Positions 1 to 12,228 of a stretch of DNA of 64,000 nt are shown here, piece after piece. Every line of letters starts with the position of its first letter. Position 1 is the stretch's first letter. Below the pieces are notes generated by a model, which did no database searches, was not told where the DNA came from, and saw only the letters and a program-made list of their open reading frames with translations. This stretch comes from Nissolia schottii. Its lineage: Eukaryota > Streptophyta > Magnoliopsida > Fabales > Fabaceae. The stretch covers positions 764,613 through 828,612 of the forward strand of contig QANU01031477.1 of NCBI GenBank assembly GCA_003254905.1, given 5' to 3'. A program made the translations under genes and the position numbers.

Positions 1-1408
1 GAGGTTTAGAGATTTACGGACCATTTGAGCGTATGATGCATCTTTGTACAAATATTGTATTAAAAAGTGTTAGATCATATAATTCATCAATATGTCATAT
101 TGGATCATGAGATAATAGCAGAAATCAATGAATTTAGTTGTAAAAATTATTAAAAAAAGAAATAACCTTAAGGTAATAGTGACATCGGATGGTAACAATC
201 ATGATAGATAAGTTTTATCCAAGTTATGCAATTATAAAGGAGCTAAGGATCTCTGTTTCATAAGAAGTTAATATTTTGTCCCAATTCATGTATTTAGCTG
301 AGCTCCGGAAGATGAGTGCATCGGGTGTTGCTTCCTTCCCTTGGTTCTTGGTAAGTGCCAAAAAAATCTTAGCATATGACCATATTTTTGTTGCTTCAGT
401 TTTCCACCTTAAACTTCATCTGAGTTAACACTGACTTGTGCCTACCCATTAATGTTTTCTCCATTATGTGCAAAAATTATGAGTAGTAGGTTGGTCATGG
501 TATTTTCGTAGTACAGCCAAGGCATGATTTAGATGCAGATAACGATTTTCCTCTTATGATGTGGCAATGGCTATTTACTGAATGATGACATTCGTTGTTT
601 GTTGATGACTGTTTTTAGAGGATTGTGACATTTTCTCCATTCTTATTCAGTAATCATATCTCTCAAAACCCCCGTTAATTTTCGTTTTTTTTTGCAATGG
701 CTATTACTGAAATGTTTTGAGATTTTAAATCTATCACTACGTACCAGTAATAATATTGAAGAAAGATTCAACCAATTGGGTGATATTGTTGTTTGATAAA
801 CTTGCAACCGAAGGAATTGATCAAAGGTAACTGAATTGAATTGAAGGAAACCGAAGCAAAACTTGTGCTAGAAGCATTGAGCTCAGCACTAAGTCACAGA
901 TTGAAAAAATAGAGAATGAAAAGGTGAATTACAATGAATGAGTTGGTTGCCTTATTTACAAGCACCAGCTAGCACAATTTCTCCAACTAACAATTGCCTA
1001 GCCTCGTAACAAAAATAACAAAAACTGAAATAACAGAAAAAACAGAAAGTTATATGATGGACTTGCTTTCTGTTTTGGTGGACATAGGTTATATTGTTCT
1101 TATCAGAGTGAGACGGTGGGTTATTCTTTTTTGTGTGCTTCCATTTCTAGAAAAACAACAAAAATTGATCTACCTTATCGTTGAATGAAAATGAAATGCA
1201 ATTTATTAACCCAAACAAACAATATAAAACCAGCATGCAATGCATTTATGTAGAAAAGATTTAGTAGTACATCAAAAGCAAAGATTTGAAAGTATCAAAT
1301 ACGTGCAAATATAATTAATTCCATATTTAAAAAATGATCATCACGTTTTCCATATAAAGTGCCTTCCCTACGCTCATTTGACGTCGTAATTAGATTAAGT
1401 TTCATAAA
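1..1408. other. Intergenic, no gene recognised
   Basis: This AT-rich stretch upstream of the C2-domain gene holds only short open frames with no family resemblance. The last 150 bases before the ATG at 1409 would include the promoter and leader of that gene, but I see no clear TATA box. I see nothing else to annotate. Confidence 0.5.
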
Positions 1409-2152
1409 ATGGCTACCGATCGAAAACTCGTCGTGGAAGTGGCAGATGCACACGACCTCATGCCCAAGGATGGCCACGGGTCCTCCAGTCCCTTCGTGGT
1501 GGTCGAATTCGGCTCCCAGCAGAAGAAAACCGAGACCAAGGTTCGCGACCTGAACCCTGTCTGGAACGAAACGATGTCGTTTCGCGTGCCAGGCCCAATT
1601 AGGCGAAACACTGAACTCAAAGTCAAGGTCAAGCATGACAAGAATCACGGGCCCATCGACAGGAGCAGTTCGTTGGGCTGGATCCGCTTGAGTCCGGCCC
1701 GGTTCGCCGAAAAGGGCAGTGAGAAGTTGGTATATTACCGTTTGAAGAGGGGCGTGTTAAACAACGTCAAAGGAGAGATCGGGTTGAAAGTCTATTACGT
1801 AAATGAGGAGCCTGAAATAGTTGAAGAGCCACCCCAAAATGAGAAAGATGAAATATTGCCGGCATCACCAGAAACTCATATTAGGCAAGTTGAGCCCGGG
1901 CCTAAACCCAAGCCCGAGGCACCGAACCTAGCACCGCCACCAGGACTATCGATATCCTCTTCCGTTGTTAAATTCTCCAAATGTCTACTATCTATAGTCT
2001 TTGCAAAATTATTGCGTNAACGGGAGCTCGTCTCCCTCTTAGAGGGCTATAGCTCTCGGACCCAGTTTTTAGCCCGTAACAGCATTATAGGATGGAAAAT
2101 TACTTACATCCACGTAGAGGAAGATGTGTTTCTTCCTTCTTATGCATTCTAA
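1409..2152 (+). pseudogene. Truncated QUIRKY/MCTP-like C2-domain gene
   Basis: The open frame starts with a typical N-terminal C2 domain of the plant MCTP family, which are ER- and plasmodesma-associated multiple C2 and transmembrane proteins such as QUIRKY. Residues 5-13 (RKLVVEVAD), the segment LMPKDGHGSSSPFVVVEF and the motif RDLNPVWNE match that family, and the domain closes around residue 135 with GEIGLKVYYV. An acidic, proline-rich linker follows (about residues 137-188), as in QUIRKY. Full-length members are about 800-1,100 residues with three or four C2 domains and a C-terminal membrane region. Here the similarity stops near base 1960, and the rest of the frame, which contains an ambiguous base at 2018, looks unrelated. 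The gene is therefore truncated, interrupted by an insertion, or broken by an assembly join. The 5' part is undamaged, so loss of the 3' part may be recent or artificial. The family call is firm; the pseudogene call is moderate. Confidence 0.7.
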
Positions 2153-3148
2153 ACATAAGACAAATAGAAGTATCGAAAAAAAAATGCGTTTTATATGGTT
2201 CAATAACATTTATATGGGATTTATTTTATACATTTGCGTATATCTTTGTGTTTGTGTCAGCATTTTGAACTCTGAAAAAAGAATTATGCAGAAATTGTTC
2301 ATTAATATTTTTTAAAAGCATTTTCGATTGTATTTATTATGTTATAGTATAGTTGTTCTTACCTGAGGTGGGGATCGTTTCATCCTGGTGTGATCGTGGT
2401 TGTGAGCGGTGGTGGGAGTTTACCGACCACGACACTCTCTGACGCTCAATCTAGTATGTGTGTCTAGAGACCCTCATTGAATTTTTATTTTTAGGATTTA
2501 CATTTAGAGAATTTCTTCATAAATGGTGCTTTTTATGTTTCCTTTCCTTATTTTCTTGAATTCTTTGAAATGTTTTTGAGTTTAGGTCTAAAGTCCATTG
2601 GGCTTGGGCTTACAATATTTAAAAGCAGAATTTCATGTTTTACTTTATTTAAATTTTTATAAGAGTTTAATTACTATTCGCTTTTTATTATCCAATCAAA
2701 ACATTTTGTTTGCATGAATTTTTAAGTAATGAAAAACAATAGTTAACTATTGTTATTTATATGCCAAAATTTAATTGGATGACCAATAAATAGGAACTCA
2801 ACTCCTATAATATCTTGCCAAAAAAATAGGGAAAAAACTTTCCTTAGTATTAATTTTTCACTATTCCTAACTTAATCGCTTTTCTTTATTTGAACTTGAA
2901 ATGAAATCTTAAGTTGTCAATGAATTCTAATTTAGTGTTATTCCACTTTTATATGTCTTGAAGAGATTGCGGTTTGATCTTATAAGACCTTGTTCTTATT
3001 GAGTTTAAACTAACTTCTATTGATGTATCTCTTATCCTTCTTCTCCTAATCTTGAATGACATGAATAAAGATTTCTACTTATGTGTGGATCCAATATTTG
3101 AATCCTTGTGCTTGATAAAGAATATTGCGATGAGTTTAGTTAGTTAAT
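2153..3148. other. Intergenic, no gene recognised
   Basis: AT-rich sequence after the broken C2 gene. A short GC-richer stretch at about 2340-2480 looks like a repeat fragment but has no termini I can define. No coding frame resembles a known protein and none of the missing C2-gene exons is visible here. Confidence 0.4.
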
Positions 3149-3319
3149 GAGTTTGATTGTCATGCACTAATGGTAAAAAAAAATTACACTGTCAATCAAT
3201 CAAATTTTTAGATATGCATAACTTTTGAAGTGGTGGAAGAGAGAATCAACCATTTGTACTAACATAAAAATATTTGATTGGTTGACAATAAAAATAAAAA
3301 AATCATACCAATTAAACTC
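3149..3319. mobile_element. MITE-like element, copy 1
   Basis: About 170 bp bounded by inverted ends: GAGTTTGATTG on the left and CAATTAAACTC on the right, with one mismatch. The inside is AT-rich and non-coding, with a run of A and the segment TTACACTGTCAATC. The copies at 3471-3660 and 27156-27336 share the ends and much of the subterminal sequence. The target duplication is not clear, so the superfamily is left open. Confidence 0.5.
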
Positions 3320-3470
3320 TTTAATGATATTCATTATTTCTCTTAATGAAATAAAAGATTTGTAATCACACAATTTATTTAGTCATGTGTAAGATCGAAA
3401 ACCTGATTAACCTAGATTCACAACATCAAATCTTTCTATTAGATTCATGTGATAAATTAAAATTAATTAA

Positions 3471-3660
3471 GAGTTTAATTGATATGCTCTATCGTTAGTG
3501 TAAAGTTTTTTTTTATATTGTCATTTAACCAAATCTTACTACATAACTAAAAGCAATCAACTCAGTCATTTACTATATAAAAAGTCATACATATGAAGTA
3601 ATTTGATTAAATAATAATATAAAAATAATTTACATTGTTACTATATAACAATTAAACTCT
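3471..3660. mobile_element. MITE-like element, copy 2
   Basis: 190 bp with inverted ends GAGTTTAATTG and CAATTAAACTC, followed inward by GTGTAAAG on the left and a matching TTTACA near the right end. It belongs to the same family as 3149-3319, only 150 bp away, and 27156-27336. There is no coding capacity. The target duplication is unclear. Confidence 0.55.
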
Positions 3661-5123
3661 ACAACTAATGCACAAGTTCCTTTCAATGTTATTATCATTA
3701 TTATCATCATTATCGCTATTATCATCATCATTATTATTATTTTGCAACATAATCTTGTTAGTTTTCACTGTTCAAGATGCTACTTTGGGCGACAATTTGA
3801 ACCCAATTGGATTTGTACTGTGTTGACTGTTCAATTGGCATGCATGCATGAACCATGCCACCATGGAGTGACAAAGACAAATCGTACACACCTAATACAT
3901 ATATAGCTACCTTTATAGTAGAATTGTGTATATATCTAAATTTATTGACATTAAATGAACTTTGTATTAACTTATAACTCATTTGTTATTAGAAAAAGTT
4001 TTAATAAATGTGAAATTATTAAAATCTTATTTAAAAATAAATAAATTATAAATTAGCAAAACATCTCATGTCAAATAAATACCATACCAGGATATTTTCT
4101 CTAAGCACTATACTAGTCTATTTGTGGCCTTGAAGATATAATGCCACGCACCACCTGGTATTTTGACCATTGACGCACCACAATCCATCTTCCAACTAAT
4201 AAACTTTTACTTATAGGGAGCGTTCTCGTGTGGAACCAACTTGGTGGTGGTAGAACTTGTGAAAGTTAAAATAGTAGAGATATTCATTAGCAACAAAAAA
4301 GTTATGCAGTGTTTTATAATTTGGTCCCCATCCAATATCATTAATGACGCGTTAACTATCTCTCAACGACATCTTCTTCCTCCTTGCTCCCTTTTCACTC
4401 TCAGTCTCATGCCACCCTTGCCACCACCACCAAACCCTAGCTCCGCCGCACAACTCCAAGCTATCTCCCTTGGTTCCGCCACAAGACCGACAACAAGATC
4501 AAGCGATCAACGTAAATCGCACCCATATCCCGCCCCCCCGCCGCCCGTCCTCCTATCACTGGCACTGTTGCCGTCGTCGACATAGCGCACCTTACCGTTT
4601 TCTTTTTTAAATTTTTTTTTGAAAATATGTATGGGATATGATGGAGATGACCCATCTCTGGTGGCGGTCGAGAAAGGTATTGTGGTGGTGGGTTTCAGAT
4701 CTGGTGAGGGTGATAAAGGCGCATGCCAGCGGAGGGCTTGGACGATGGTGTCGTGGCTGTTTCAATGAATAGAGTTGTGCTCGTTGACGGTGGGCTGAGA
4801 CACTTAGATGTGGTTGCGAACCACTCCTTGACAACGATGCAAACCACTCAGGGATGAAATCTGTGAAGATACAACACCGTGCCCACTCCTTCCTTTCTCA
4901 TATTTGAATCTGTCTTCAATTCATTATTATTATTTTATTTTTTTTTATCTTTCTGAAATCTGATTTGGTCTAATTTGTGTATTGGTGGTGGATAATGTTA
5001 TCCCCATTGGACAAAGGATAACAAAATTACTTGCACAGCAAGTCACCAAAATTAGTTTGTTAGTTTACAAGTTAGTTAAAGATTAGTTGTCAGCCGTAGT
5101 TAGATACAAAAGCTCACATATAT
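3661..5123. other. Intergenic, repeat-like sequence
   Basis: Contains ATC/ATT-rich simple sequence around 3690-3745 and a GC-richer block at about 4330-4850 whose open frames are low in complexity (proline-, serine- and histidine-rich). The last 70 bases, just left of the copia element, resemble an LTR U3 region (repeated GTTAG motifs), so copia may have landed in an older LTR. I could not define its ends. Confidence 0.35.
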
Positions 5124-5442
5124 TATTGGAAATGAAGGCTGAAGTGCAACAGCAGCAACAGCTAATGAAAACTGAAGCAGAAGAGAAAACTTGCGCCACA
5201 AGTAATGTAAGAGAAGGAAGACTTGTGACACAAGCTAGTAGAGAGGCAGTTAGAATTAGTTAGTTTTGAACAGCAGTAAATAGCCAACTTGTAACTAATT
5301 TTATGATTAGAGAAGTAGTTAACAACATGTATATATATGTATGTACTATCATCATCCAAGAGGAATGAAAGTAGAATTCATTCTCTCATTTCTGGTTTTC
5401 AGTTTTCTCTGCTTTCTTTCCATAATTCCAAGCCTTTTCACA
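5124..5442 (+). repeat. 5' LTR of the copia element
   Basis: 319 bp, starting TATTGGAAATG and ending CTTTTCACA. It matches 11833-12147 almost base for base. The terminal CA is present, while the expected TG start reads TA in both copies, so that change probably predates insertion. A 4-bp expansion of a TA-rich tract makes it longer than the 3' copy. Confidence 0.93.
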
Positions 5443-5449
5443 TGGTATC
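5443..5449 (+). other. Primer-binding site, first part
   Basis: TGGTATC directly follows the 5' LTR. The site continues after the inserted element at 6968 (CAAAGCTT). Read across the insertion it resembles the usual copia site complementary to the 3' end of initiator tRNA-Met, with two mismatches. GTATC here (5445-5449) is also the left copy of the target duplication of the inserted element. Confidence 0.8.
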
Positions 5450-6962
5450 TGACACACACCAAAACGTCGTTAATTTCAATGTGTGATCAAATAATAATTT
5501 ATAAAGCTAAATTAACCCCAAAAACGTAGTAAAGGAGGCTAACCTAGGTCGTCTCTCAAGGAAGCAATTAGAACCAATTAAAAGTTACACTAAATTGGGG
5601 GGTTAAATTAATTGAATATAAATAAAAAGAAAGCAAAACGAAAGTAAGTCAATAATAATAAAAAGCAATATCTTGCATATGGCATTTCTAGATCAATGAT
5701 TAATTGTCATTGGTTCCTAATTAATTATTCATAAGAAAGGATGTTGTTTATTAGTTGAAATCTCTAACTAATACGCAATTCACCTAAGAGACTACGATCG
5801 TCAATCCCCTAAGCATTTATTAATATAGGAATTAAAACTAAGATCTCAGCATTAAAAACCTATATCAATTATGTTCCAATTGCACAACCTAATTAAATCT
5901 AATTAGTTTCCCAAAAAGTTCCCAAATCCTAAATCAATAAATCCTACAATCGTCAAGATCTATCAACCTAGAATTAACCCTAACCAATAACATGCAATCG
6001 CTATATTATTAATCACAGGCGGAACAAATCATGAATAAACATTAAGCACAAGACCTCGAATTAATCCTAATCTAGAGTTACCGCATGCAAGATATTAAGA
6101 AATTACTCCTCCATGGGTGGAAGATAAAAACTCATAATAAATAAAGAATAAGAGGAAAGTGGAAAATAATGGAGAATTAAAATAACAAAACCTGAATAAG
6201 AAAACAAAAGCAATTCGCAAATAGTTGGGAGCTTGCGTTGTCAATGCGAGCGCTCCAACAATCCTTGAAGAACTAAGAACTAAGCACTACTAACATAAAC
6301 CTAAAGTGCATAAAATAAAAGAGAAAAGTGCAGAAAATAAAAGTGGAGGCTGAGTATGAAGTTCTCTCCAAGTTGTTGAGAGAGGATATTTATTTGTAGA
6401 GGATTGGCTAAAAGTGGAAGTAATTCCCGCACTTTTGCACAGCAGTCAGTAAAATCGCGATAACTTCGGCTACAGATATCGGATTGAGGTGATTCAAATC
6501 TCCAATTAAAGCTAAGAGATAGATCTACAACTTTGTAGTTGAGGTCAAATCGAGATTCAATCTCCATCCTGGCGCAAAATCCGTGGCAAAGTCAGCGTTA
6601 AAAATCCTCAGCAAATCTTTGACCAAATCTTTTTGAATTTGAATTTAATCTTGAATTTATTGGTCTCAATCTTCTCTTCAAATCTCTTCTTTGAAATTTA
6701 TATCTTATCAAATCTCCTTCAAATCCTCAATGATCCTCTTGACAATTTATTTTCTGCAATTAAAATAGAAAACTAAAAAAGAACAAAAGAAATCTACACA
6801 TTAAATTCTAAGATAAAGTAGTGCTTAAAATTGCATTTTTCTCAATTTCTCACAAAAGAGGATAATGTGCAAAACATATTAATTAAGCATTAAAATTACA
6901 CATTTTTAATATACAATGTTCAATTATAGAATAATGAAATAGGGTACAAAGTACACCTATCA
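5450..6962. mobile_element. Nested LTR-like element (probable solo LTR)
   Basis: 1,513 bp with LTR-type ends (TGACACACACC at the left, CACCTATCA at the right; inverted TGA/TCA) and a perfect 5-bp duplication GTATC at 5445-5449 and 6963-6967. The inside is AT-rich without coding capacity. A TATTTATT segment near 6388 could be a promoter. I see no primer-binding site, polypurine tract or second LTR, so a solo LTR left by recombination is the best reading. A related sequence without clear ends lies at about 14480-15590, sharing GATTGAGGTGAT and TTAAAGCTAAGA. The ends and duplication are seen directly; assignment to an LTR family is inferred. Confidence 0.8.
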
Positions 6963-7272
6963 GTATCCAAAGCTTATCGCTTCTGCAACAGCATCGCTCC
7001 TTCAATCATGAAACTTTAGGGCTTCAACCTTGACATTCAGGGTTGAATTGCCTTTAGAGGTTTTCAACCGATCTGAAGGAACTTCACCAAGTTCTTGATG
7101 AATCTCTGAGCATTTTTCTCAGGTTTCATTTTGAGAAATCATTAGAAGTTAGCGATTTCTTTCATACATTTCTTGTCATCCTTTCTTTTAATCCTGAACA
7201 ATAATTGTTCATCAATTCTTATCACCATCTGAAAAACCTTTTCATTCTAAGAATTTGCTTCAATTTGAAGTA

Positions 7273-10200
7273 ATGGAGGAACACATCAACACTGATTCTG
7301 ATCTTGGAAATGGTTTCAACCAAGCTAACACGTCTCTCAACAACCAAAGAATTGCCACGAGGAATCAACAAAATCAGTTCCAGCAAGTGTACAATCTAAT
7401 GAATGATCCAACGAGTCGCTATTTTCTTCATCCAGGAGAGAATCCTGGTGCATCACTGGTGTTAATGGTTTTAACATCACAGAATTATCACTCTTGGTCA
7501 AGAGCCATGAGAATTGCACTCAAATCAAAGAACAAGCTTCGATTCATTGATGGATCACTGCCACAACCTCAGGTAACTGACAATAACTACTTTGCTTGGG
7601 ATCGATGCAATACTTTTGTTATTTCTTAGATAACTCTTGCACACCAAGACATTCTACAAAGTGTGTTATGGATAGATAATGCTTTTGATTTGTGGACTGA
7701 TTTGCACCAAAGATATTTTGAGGGAGATGTCTTTAGAATTGCAAATTTGCAAGAGGAAATGTTTGCAATGAAACAAGGGGATTTAAGCATTACTGCATAC
7801 TTTACCAAATTAAAGGCGATTTGGGAAGAGTTGGACAGCTTTAGACCTTTGCCGATGTGCAACTCTGGACCTTTGTGTGTGTGTGCTTTAAGAACCATTA
7901 AACAATATAGAAGAGATGATTATGTAGTACGATTTTTAAGAGGACTAAATGACCAATTTTCTGTTGTAAGGGCTCAAATAATGCTAATGAAGCCACTGCC
8001 TGAGATTGGCAGTGCTTTTTCTCTCCTTACTCAACAAGAAGGACAGATGAATACATGCGGCAATGAAGCAAGTTTTCTTGCCACAACAGTTGACAGAGGA
8101 GCTGCCACTAGAGGCAGAGGTAGAGGAAGAGGAAGGTCTCAGAATTCAGGAAGAAGTAACAATCAGGACATAATGAACTCCAAGACATTTTTTGATCCAA
8201 ATGTCACTTGCTGTCATTGTGGTAAGGAGGGACATCCAATTGAGAGATGTTTTAAGAAGTTTCCTCATCTGCTGCAACAGTATAGAGAAAGGATTGCAGC
8301 AGCCAACAATGTTACTGCTGAAGAAGAATTTGATGACAGCAGCAGTATGATATCACATCACAGGGAGACTAGGGATAGTTCAAGTCTTGATTTTACTCTT
8401 GCACAGATGCAAGCATTGTTGAACCTGCTGCGGCAGCAGGATGGCAACAAGGATTCACTTTCTTCCCATAATGTCAATCACATAACTACTCTAGCTCACA
8501 CATCCACAGATCCATCAAGTAAGCATGTCCTAGCCATAGGTCACCAAAACTCAAAACATTGGGTAATAGACACAGGTGCAATAGACCATGTGTGCTATTG
8601 CCTCAATGATTTCCAAACTTATAATAGGATTAAACCAATAAAAGTAAAGCTGCCTGATGGAACAATTAGTAAAGCTGAAATTTCAGGGACTGTGGTATTC
8701 ACAAATGACCTATATCTCAATAATGTTCTATACATACCTGCCTTTACTTTTAATCTCATATCAGTCTCTAAACTTACCACGGCCTTGAAATGCAAAATGA
8801 TGTTTACTGACAAGTTGTGTGAGATACAGGATTGCCTCACTTTGAGGAGGATTGGTGCAACTAGGGTGATAGGAGGCTTATATACAATGGCAAATGATGC
8901 AGCAAATGGACCAGCAAAGGACCTTAATTCAGATCAGAGACACCAAGTTGTGAGGATTCTGCATTCTACATCTGTTTCAGATAATAGTTCCACTTGGCAT
9001 CATAGATTAGGACATTTAGCATATGAGAAAAATGTAATAATGAACCACAAATTTCCATTTGTGTCCTGTATCAAGAATAAAGATCCATGTGATTCTTGCC
9101 ACTTGGCCAAACAGAAAAGATTACCTTTTAATTCTAGTAATACAGTTTCAGCAAAATGTTTTGATATTGTTCATATGGATATTTGGGGCCCCATTGCTAT
9201 TCAATCTACCAATGGTCATAAGTACTTTCTTACTGTAGTTGATGATAAGTCTAGGTATACTTGGATTTTTTTTTTTTATGAGGCATAAAGGTGAGACATC
9301 AAAAGTGGTTAGAGATTTTGTTACACTAATTCAGACACAGTTTTCAACTGTCATTAAGACCATAAGAACTGACAATGGTGTTGAATTCATAATGACAGAC
9401 TTTTTCAATGAGAAAGGGATTATTCACCAAACCTCTTGTGTTGAGACACCTCAACAAAATGGAATAGTTGAGCGCAAACACCAGCATTTGTTAGGAACAG
9501 TAAGGGCCTTGGTTTTTCAGGCTGGTGTCCCCAAATGTTTTTGGCACCTGGCTGTGAATCATGCAACCTTTCTCATAAACCGAATGCCAAGCAAGGCACT
9601 AGGCAATAGATTACCATATGAGATATTACATAATTCTTTGCCTTATATCAAGCATCTAAAGATCTTTGGTTGTTTGGCCTATGCATCCACTTTATCCTCC
9701 CATAGGACTAAACTTGATCCAAGAGCAAAGAAATGTGCCTTCTTGGGATTCAAATCAGGATCAAAGGGATATATTTTGTATGACTTGCACACTAGGGAAT
9801 TATTTTTATAAAGGAATGCTGTCTTTTATGAATCACATTTTCCTTTTACTGCTACCTTCACTAATGCACAACATTCATACACTCATTCACATGCATTGTT
9901 TCAGAATTTAGACCCTTTTACATACCATTCTGTTAGTGCTACAGATGACACATATTCATCATAGCATCCTGCATCATTGCATCTCAATTCACCACCAGCT
10001 ACTCACCCTACAATTCCCTCTGCATCCACACACCCTGTACCACTCACACACCCTGCAATTCCATCTGCATCCACACACTCTACATTTGCATCAGCATCTG
10101 ATCCTACTTTGGACCTTGCATCCTCACAACCACATATTCGAAGATCTGAAAGGCCTAAGAGAGCTCCCACTTATCTGCAAGACTACCATTGTATGTTAGC

Positions 10201-11832
10201 CAAGTCATCACCAAGTGATCCACCTCCCTCCCAAAGCAGGTATCCTATCTCTCACTACTTGTCCTATACTGTATTTTGTGCTAACCACAAACGGTTTACC
10301 TTGGCTGTGTCAACCAACCCTGAGCCTAGGACCTACAGGGAGGCTGTGAATCACTCCTGCTGGCAGCAGGCCATCAATGTTGAGCTCTCTGTCCTTGAGA
10401 ACAATCACACTTGGATTCTAACTACTCTTCCTGCTGGAAAAAGGGCCATTGGGTGCAAATGGGTCTTTAAAGTGAAATATCATGCTGATGGCACTATAGA
10501 GAGGCATAAAGCAAGATTAGTGGCAAAGGGATTTACTCAAACTGCAGGCATAGAGTATCAAGAGACATTTAGCCCTGTGGTTAAGATGACAACCTTGAGG
10601 GTTCTGTTAGCACTTACATCAACACATCCTTTCTTCATGGTGATCTCAATGAAGAAGTGTACATAAAAGTGCCTCCTGGTCTAGTAGTTAACAGCCCTGA
10701 TTTGGTATGCAAATTGCAGAAATCACTCTATGGCTCAAGCAAGCTTCAAGACAGTGGAATACCAAGCTAGTTTCAGTCCTCACTGCTTCTAATTTTGTTC
10801 AGTCCAAGTCAGATTACTCATTGTTTACTAAGTAATCTCTTAATGGTTTCACTGCCATACTAGTGTATGTTGATAACCTAGTGCTTGCAGGAAATGATTT
10901 GGAAGAGATTCAGGTTGTCACGAGGTTACTTGATGACCTGTTTAAAATCAAAGATTTGGGCAATCTCAAATTCTTCCTTGGCATGGAAGTAGTTAGATCC
11001 TCTAAGGGAATTGCTCTCTATCAAAGGAAATACTGCCTAGACATCCTATCTGACTATGGATTCCTTAACTGCAAACCAGCATCCACTCCAATGGATTATC
11101 ACTCCAAAATTGCCAAGGATTCAGGTCCACCACTGTCAGACATCACTGAATACAGAAAACTCATTGGCCGCTTGCTCTACCTCACACACACTAGACCAGA
11201 TATCAGCTATGCTGTGGGAAGGTTGAGTCAGTTTCTTGACTATCCTACTCAATCCCACCTTGCCCATGCCCACAGGGTGCTTCGCTACTTAAAAGGGTCA
11301 CCAACAACAGGAATTTTGTTTTCAACAGCATCTGATCTGCTGTTACACGGCTATGCTGATGCAGATTGGGGAGCTTGCATTGATTCTAGGCGTTCTATCT
11401 CAGGTTTTTGCTGTTTCTTAGGATCCTCCTTGGTCTCTTGGAAGAGCAAAAAGCAAACCACTATAGCTCACTCTTCAGTTGAAGCTGAGTATCGTGCCTT
11501 GGCTCATGCAACTTGTGAGATACAATGGCTCCTGTTTCTCCTTGCTGAATTACAACAGCCTGTTTCCACACCAGTTCAGCTCTACTGTGACAATCAATCG
11601 CCTATCCATATTGCAGCCAATCTAGTGTTTCACGTGCGCACAAAGCACATCGAGATAGACTGCCATGTGATAAGAGACAAAGTGCAGGTCAATGTCATCA
11701 AACTTCTTCACATTTCATCCCCCAAACAGCTCGCTGACATATGGACTAAACCTTTAGCTCCGGGTCCATTTCACTATCTATTTTCCAAGCTGAGTATGAT
11801 CGATTTCTCACACACTCCAGCTTGCGAGGGGG
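7273..11832 (+). pseudogene. Copia gag-pol polyprotein, multiply disrupted
   Basis: Domains in order: gag with a DUF4219/UBN2-like region; a CCHC knuckle CX2CX4HX4C at about 8208-8250; an aspartic protease with DTGA at about 8571; an integrase zinc region (HRLGH, then CDSC at about 9088) and catalytic core (HMDIWGP, RTDNGVEF, NGIVERKH); reverse transcriptase starting near 10440; and RNase H near 11350 (YADADWG, then VEAEYRA). Lesions seen: a TAG stop at 7627; a frameshift in the 12-T run at 9266-9277; stops at 9809 and 9962; a frameshift or deletion near 10620-10635; a frameshift near 10732; a stop at 10833. The reverse-transcriptase motif reads YVDN at about 10868, so the second catalytic aspartate is lost. 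The last part (10863-11972) stays open and reads into the 3' LTR. No functional polyprotein can be made. Confidence 0.93.
11825..11832 (+). other. Polypurine tract of the copia element
   Basis: GCGAGGGGG-like purine run directly before the 3' LTR, the usual site of plus-strand priming. Its position next to the LTR start at 11833 helps fix the LTR boundary. Confidence 0.75.
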
Positions 11833-12147
11833 TATTGGAAATGAAGGCTGAAGTGCAACAGCAGCAACAGCTGATGAAAACTGAAGCAGAAGAGAAAACT
11901 TGCACCACAAGTAATGCAAGAGAAGGAAGACTTGTGACACAAGCTAGTAGAGAGGCAGTTAGAATTAGTTAGTTTTGAACAGCTGTAAATAGCCAACTTG
12001 TAACTAATTTTATGATTAGAGAAGTAGTTAACAGCATGTATATGTATGTACTATCATCATCCAAGAGGAATGAAAGTAGAATTCATTCTCTCATTTCTGG
12101 TTTTCAGTTTTCTCTGCTTCCTTTCCATAATTCCAAGCCTTTTCACA
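11833..12147 (+). repeat. 3' LTR of the copia element
   Basis: 315 bp, matching 5124-5442 with six substitutions and one 4-bp gap. It ends TTTTCACA and is followed by the TATAT target duplication (12148-12152). Confidence 0.93.
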
Positions 12148-12159
12148 TATATATCTCAT

Positions 12160-12228
12160 GTACATACATACATACATACATACATACATACATACATACA
12201 TACATACATACATACATACATACATACA
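12160..12228. repeat. (TACA)n microsatellite
   Basis: About 17 almost perfect copies of a 4-base unit, beginning about a dozen bases beyond the copia 3' LTR and followed by CA and TA repeats to about 12246. It produces a spurious repetitive open frame (YIHTYIHT). Confidence 0.97.

Larger units (their letters stand above)
5124..12147 (+). mobile_element. Ty1/copia LTR retrotransposon, complete but dead
   Basis: The element has two LTRs (5124-5442 and 11833-12147), a primer-binding site, one gag-pol coding region in copia order (gag zinc knuckle, protease, integrase, reverse transcriptase, RNase H) and a polypurine tract. The 5-bp direct repeat TATAT flanks both sides (5119-5123 and 12148-12152). 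Integrase ahead of reverse transcriptase places it in Ty1/copia. The LTRs differ by six substitutions and one 4-bp indel over about 315 bp, roughly 2 percent. At commonly used plant rates this means insertion within about the last million years; that date is an inference. The coding region carries at least four in-frame stops and several frameshifts. A second element (5450-6962) sits inside the primer-binding site. Confidence 0.95.

Noticed and set aside
4241..4585. 114-residue proline-rich open frame
   Set aside because: Low complexity, no family resemblance, and frames on both strands are open because of local composition.
9666..10199. Histidine-rich open frames in the copia element
   Set aside because: They are out of frame with pol and fall in the linker between integrase and reverse transcriptase.
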